Source: an uncultured Prevotellaceae bacterium
GTDB taxonomy: Bacteria; Bacteroidota; Bacteroidia; Bacteroidales; Bacteroidaceae
Direction: 5' to 3'
Length of the DNA stretch: 64,000 nt
Assembly: GCA_900315075.1 (NCBI GenBank)
Contig: OMXV01000034.1
Span: forward strand, 1-64,000
Positions 60,910 through 64,000 of the stretch are shown one piece after another. Made by a program: the position numbers and the translations under genes. The stretch's first letter is position 1. Each line of letters opens with the position of its first letter. The notes under the pieces were generated by a model that saw nothing but the letters and a program-made list of their open reading frames with translations, ran no database searches and was not told the origin of the DNA.

Positions 60910-61805
60910 ATGTAAAAATAAATGATTTGTTCTTGAAGAACCCCGTCATGACTGCTTCAGGGACGTTTGGGTATGGGTTGGAGTTTGCCGACTTCATCGA
61001 CTTGAGCCAGTTGGGTGGTATCATCGTCAAGGGTACTACCCTTCATGCACGTGAGGGAAATGACTATCCTCGGATGGCAGAGACTGCCTCGGGCATGCTC
61101 AACTGTGTTGGCCTTCAGAACAAAGGTGTAGATTATTTCTGCCAGCATATTTATCCTACCATCAAAGACCTTGGTACGAATGTCATCGTGAATGTCAGTG
61201 GGTCATCGCCAGAGGATTACGCAGAGTGTGCCGCCAGGGTTGATGCCTTGGAGCAGATACCGGCCATAGAGCTCAACATCTCTTGCCCTAACGTGAAGCA
61301 GGGAGGGATGGCATTCGGTGTGACAACCCAAGGGGCGGCAGCGGTGGTAAAAGCCGTCAGAGAACGCTATCACAAGACGCTCATCGTGAAACTGTCGCCT
61401 AATGTCACGAATGTGGCGGATATTGCCAGGGCTTGTGAGGATGAAGGTGCCGACAGTGTGTCGCTCATCAATACTCTCATGGGCATGGCTGTCGATATTG
61501 AGCACAGGAAACCTCTGCTCAGCATCGCCACAGGAGGACTCAGTGGGCCTGCAGTGAAACCGGTGGCGTTGCGTATGGTGTGGCAGGTGGCCAAGGCTGT
61601 GAAAATCCCCGTCATTGGCCTGGGAGGCATCTGTACGGCTACTGATGCCATCGAGTTCCTCATGGTGGGGGCCACGGCTATTGAAGTGGGTACAGCTAAT
61701 TTCCTTGACCCTACAGTTACCATTAAAATTCGTGACGGTATCAATGATTGGCTCGACCGACACGGCTGTCACAGCGTGCAGGAGATTATCGGAGAGATTG
61801 GATAG
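60897..61805 (+). CDS. pyrD: Dihydroorotate dehydrogenase B, catalytic subunit
   Basis: The 302-aa FMN enzyme oxidises dihydroorotate to orotate in UMP synthesis. [12 protein letters not shown] at the start, the catalytic Cys in [13 protein letters not shown], the FMN-phosphate site [21 protein letters not shown] and the C-terminal INDWLDRHG identify the class 1B type that works with PyrK. Length is normal. Confidence 0.96.
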   Translation: MASLNVKINDLFLKNPVMTASGTFGYGLEFADFIDLSQLGGIIVKGTTLHAREGNDYPRMAETASGMLNCVGLQNKGVDYFCQHIYPTIKDLGTNVIVNVSGSSPEDYAECAARVDALEQIPAIELNISCPNVKQGGMAFGVTTQGAAAVVKAVRERYHKTLIVKLSPNVTNVADIARACEDEGADSVSLINTLMGMAVDIEHRKPLLSIATGGLSGPAVKPVALRMVWQVAKAVKIPVIGLGGICTATDAIEFLMVGATAIEVGTANFLDPTVTIKIRDGINDWLDRHGCHSVQEIIGEIG

Positions 61806-62000
61806 TTGGGAGTTTTATTTAGTTAGGAGTTTTATTTAGTTAGGAGTTAGAAGTTAGGAGTTAGGAGTTTTTAGTGGTGAGGGGTTAGGGGTGAGAGGCA
61901 AGAGATTACTCCTCCTACTCCATTCCAAATCATCCCAATCTATCCCTAAATATCCATAGTCATCCCAATCCAAAACTTGGGGGTGAGAGTGAGGTTATAA
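61806..62000. repeat. Heptamer repeats after pyrD
   Basis: TTAGGAG / TTAGAAG heptamers (about 61808-61870) are followed by a GTGAGGGGTTAGGGGTGAGAGG tract ending GAGATTACTCC, the same module as at 7.4, 30.9 and 35.9 kb, and by ATCCCAATC-type repeats to about 61975. No gene. Confidence 0.7.
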
Positions 62001-62031
62001 AAAACGTGAGGGCAGCAAATCTGCTGCCCTC
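62001..62031 (-). terminator. Intrinsic terminator of the slyD-aroC operon
   Basis: On the minus strand a perfect 10-bp stem GAGGGCAGCA / TGCTGCCCTC (62008-62031) is followed by ACG and a T run to about 61999. It lies about 150 bp past the aroC stop. Confidence 0.75.
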
Positions 62032-62179
62032 AACCAACACAAAAACTAAACTAGACTTAACTAAATCAGTATGGATTTTCTCAAACCCATGCTAATCGTC
62101 TGCAAAAATATAAAATATCTTTTTATTTTTTGTCTTTTTGAGCAAATATTTTTCTCAATTTAACAAAAAGCCAACGTAT

Positions 62180-63268
62180 TTACACCAATTTCGTGATGTT
62201 TGCTGTATTATCGGCCAAATAGCAGTCTAAAATTACCATGGCTGCCATTGCTTCGACAATGGGCACGGCGCGGGGTAGTACGCATGGGTCATGGCGCCCA
62301 CGGGCTGTGAGAGTGGTGGGCACTCCCTCTAAATCCACCGTCTCCTGGGGTTGTAGGATGGTGGCAACGGGTTTGAATGCCACACGGAAGTAAATGTCCT
62401 GACCATTGCTCAGTCCACCTTGTATGCCACCACTGTGGTTGGTGGTGGTACAGATATGTTCACCATTGTGGATAAAGAGGTCGTTTTGCTCACTGCCACG
62501 ACCGCAGACCCCTGCAAAACCTTCACCATATTCGAAGCCCTTTACTGCATTAATGCTTAGCATGGCAGCACCAAGCGAAGAGTGTAGTTTATCGAACTCT
62601 GGTTCGCCGATGCCGGGACGACAACCTTTGATGACACAGGTGATGACGCCACCAATAGTGTCACCTTCGCTCTTTACCTGAAGGATGAGATTGGCCATCT
62701 CCTCGGCCTTTTTCGCATCTGGACATCTCACGGCATTTTCCTCGACTTTCGTCAAGTCGTAGAGGTGATAGTCACGCTCGAGCGCTATCTCCCCCACCTG
62801 CGAGGTGTAAGCACAGATACTCACTCCCAACCGCTGTAGCACAAGTTTTGCGAATGCCCCACCTACACAACGGCTAATGGTTGTTCGCGCTGATGTACGC
62901 CCACCTCCACGATGGTCTCTAATACCGTATTTTTGGTGGTAAGTATAGTCGGCATGGGAAGGTCGGAAGAGGCATCTCATGTTTTCATAGTCCTGTGAAT
63001 GGTGGTTGGTGTTGCGCACGAGAAAGCCGATGGGTGCCCCAGTGGTCTTGCCTTCGAAGATACCGCTGAGTAGTTCCACACGGTCGGCCTCCTGGCGCGA
63101 GGTGGTCAGGTCGCTTTGTCCCGGACGGCGCCGGTCGAGTTCGTGTTGGATGAAGTCCATATCGACTTCGATGCCGGCGGGCATGCCGTCAATCACGCCT
63201 CCCACCCCTGGTCCATGGCTTTCGCCGAAAGTGGTCAGCCGGAAGATGTTGCCAAAGGTGTTGCTCAT
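62180..63268 (-). CDS. aroC: Chorismate synthase
   Basis: The 362-aa FMN-dependent enzyme makes chorismate from EPSP. Signature segments are [19 protein letters not shown] at residues 14-32, RSSARTT-like [11 protein letters not shown], and the C-terminal [19 protein letters not shown]. The start at 63268 begins the canonical MSNTFGN; the longer frame overlaps slyD and is an artefact. It starts 1 bp after the slyD stop, an unusual pairing that couples translation. Confidence 0.96.
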   Translation of the reverse strand: MSNTFGNIFRLTTFGESHGPGVGGVIDGMPAGIEVDMDFIQHELDRRRPGQSDLTTSRQEADRVELLSGIFEGKTTGAPIGFLVRNTNHHSQDYENMRCLFRPSHADYTYHQKYGIRDHRGGGRTSARTTISRCVGGAFAKLVLQRLGVSICAYTSQVGEIALERDYHLYDLTKVEENAVRCPDAKKAEEMANLILQVKSEGDTIGGVITCVIKGCRPGIGEPEFDKLHSSLGAAMLSINAVKGFEYGEGFAGVCGRGSEQNDLFIHNGEHICTTTNHSGGIQGGLSNGQDIYFRVAFKPVATILQPQETVDLEGVPTTLTARGRHDPCVLPRAVPIVEAMAAMVILDCYLADNTANITKLV

Positions 63269-63269
63269 G

Positions 63270-63845
63270 TTAGCATCCTCCACAACCTCCACAACCGCCT
63301 TCCTGTCCGCAGTCGCCGCAGTTGCCACCGCTGCATCCACCGCAGCCTTCGCCACTGAGTATTTTTGCCATGCGTTCAATCTCGGCATTGGTGGCATCTC
63401 GGCATTCCACCACTTTGCCCACGAAATGCAGGTCGAGTCCGGCAAGGGGATGGTTCAGGTCAACGGTGATGTTGTCGTCGCCAATTTCCACGATGCGGCC
63501 CATGAAGCGGTTGCCGTCTTCGTTCATCAAAGGCACGATAGCATCCTCATAGATGTATTTGGGATCTATTTTGCCATCGACCTTGAAAATCTCCTTGTCC
63601 AGTTCCACCACGCGCTCATCCACATACTCTCCGTATGCCTCTGCTTGGGGGATGGTAAAATCGAAACTATCGTCCTTGCCCATTCCCTCGATGGCATTTT
63701 CAAAGGCTGGCAGGTTCATGCCCATGCCACTGATATACTGATAAGGTTGGTTTTCGGTGGCTTCCTCCACCAGCTGATTCTCGTCGTCGATGTCGGCGTA
63801 AAGTTTGTACGCCACGGCGATGTACTTAAACAATTTTGTCTCCAT
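63270..63845 (-). CDS. slyD: FKBP-type prolyl isomerase SlyD
   Basis: The 191-aa protein is a prolyl cis-trans isomerase and chaperone. The FKBP part (1-65 and 125-150) is interrupted by the IF chaperone insert (about 70-125). [16 protein letters not shown]-like [20 protein letters not shown] marks the insert junction. The C-terminal tail is Cys/Gly-rich ([19 protein letters not shown], residues about 173-191) and should bind nickel or other metals, as in SlyD. First gene of a pair with aroC. Confidence 0.93.
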   Translation of the reverse strand: METKLFKYIAVAYKLYADIDDENQLVEEATENQPYQYISGMGMNLPAFENAIEGMGKDDSFDFTIPQAEAYGEYVDERVVELDKEIFKVDGKIDPKYIYEDAIVPLMNEDGNRFMGRIVEIGDDNITVDLNHPLAGLDLHFVGKVVECRDATNAEIERMAKILSGEGCGGCSGGNCGDCGQEGGCGGCGGC

Positions 63846-63874
63846 ATTTTTATTAGTTTATTTCTCTGAGTGTG

Positions 63875-63907
63875 CAAACTTACACAAAATTTTCCGAAAT
63901 AAGCAAA
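63875..63907 (-). promoter_or_regulatory. Promoter of slyD-aroC
   Basis: On the minus strand TTTG (63904-63907), 21 nt, TAAGTTTG (63875-63882), 30 bp upstream of the slyD start. Confidence 0.6.
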
Positions 63908-63926
63908 ACTATTCAAATTAATTGCT

Positions 63927-63934
63927 TACTTTTG
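63927..63934 (+). promoter_or_regulatory. Candidate -7 box of the last gene
   Basis: TACTTTTG lies only 4 bp before the ATG at 63939, so any transcript would be nearly leaderless. It is divergent from, and close to, the slyD promoter. Confidence 0.4.
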
Positions 63935-63938
63935 CATC

Positions 63939-64000
63939 ATGGCTGCCAATGATTCTGAGATAACACCCCATGAAGATTGTTCGGTAAGCGACGAGACCTT
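63939..64000 (+). CDS. Start of an unidentified gene (runs off the window)
   Basis: An open frame begins MAANDSEITPHEDCSV and continues past the end of the window. Its ATG follows a TACTTTTG box. Only 20 codons are visible, too few to identify it. Confidence 0.5.
   Translation, partial: MAANDSEITPHEDCSVSDET

Noticed and set aside
62180-63445. 421-codon version of aroC
   Set aside because: The first 59 codons overlap slyD in another frame and do not match chorismate synthase; MSNTFGN at 63268 is the canonical start.

Overview
The window looks like chromosomal DNA of a Prevotella-type member of the Bacteroidales. The evidence is Bacteroidota promoters (TTTG, about 19-21 nt, then TAnnTTTG) ahead of many genes, no Shine-Dalgarno dependence, secreted proteins ending in a YDLxGR...KGIYIxNGKK tail, a beta-propeller LytS-type sensor kinase, an ECF sigma/FecR-type pair, and Bacteroidota gene neighbourhoods (lptE-TPR-secG, holA next to an HSDR_N_2 protein, nif3 next to a zinc-ribbon coiled coil). 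I see no rRNA, CRISPR array, prophage or intact transposase gene. The species was not determined.

Layout. 0.2-21.4 kb is a cell-surface region: a secreted 885-aa protein with a small 62-aa peptide gene behind it, a large exported DUF4450-like protein, a LytTR response regulator and its sensor kinase, and two giant secreted proteins (1336 and 2201 aa). 21.4-26.8 kb holds an RluA-type pseudouridine synthase, an M13 metallopeptidase and a CDP-glycerol glycerophosphotransferase-like protein. 27.5-30.6 kb holds a sigma-54-type activator, lptE, a TPR-like protein, secG and tRNA-His. 31.4-35.6 kb is a leftward four-gene operon: a PdxA homologue that lacks its metal-binding histidines, a flippase-like membrane protein, a DUF2490 protein and a CotH-like lipoprotein. 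36.0-43.9 kb holds rlmN and, divergently, a striking glycosyltransferase / HIT-phosphorylase-like / SpoIID fusion followed by two AmpG-like permeases. 43.9-45.8 kb is the agmatine-to-putrescine pair aguA-aguB. 46.3-51.6 kb has an exported DNA/RNA endonuclease and a leftward ECF sigma / anti-sigma / outer-membrane cluster whose first gene is an STN-carboxypeptidase regulatory-DUF3857-like exported protein. 51.9-64 kb is mostly housekeeping: nif3-like, zinc-ribbon protein, aldehyde dehydrogenase, DjlA-like, HSDR_N_2 protein, holA, a small HTH regulator with three identical-pattern operators, pyrK-pyrD, aroC, slyD and the start of one more gene.

The intergenic DNA is unusually rich in repeats: a MITE-like element with terminal inverted repeats and target duplications of variable length (at least four copies), a REP-like hairpin built on GGACATAC...GTATGTCC, short tandem repeats that mostly have a 7-bp period, a paired hairpin with a compensatory change, and a 68-bp inverted pair flanking the lptE-secG-tRNA region. 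Several of these repeats extend reading frames upstream of real starts, so starts were chosen after them.
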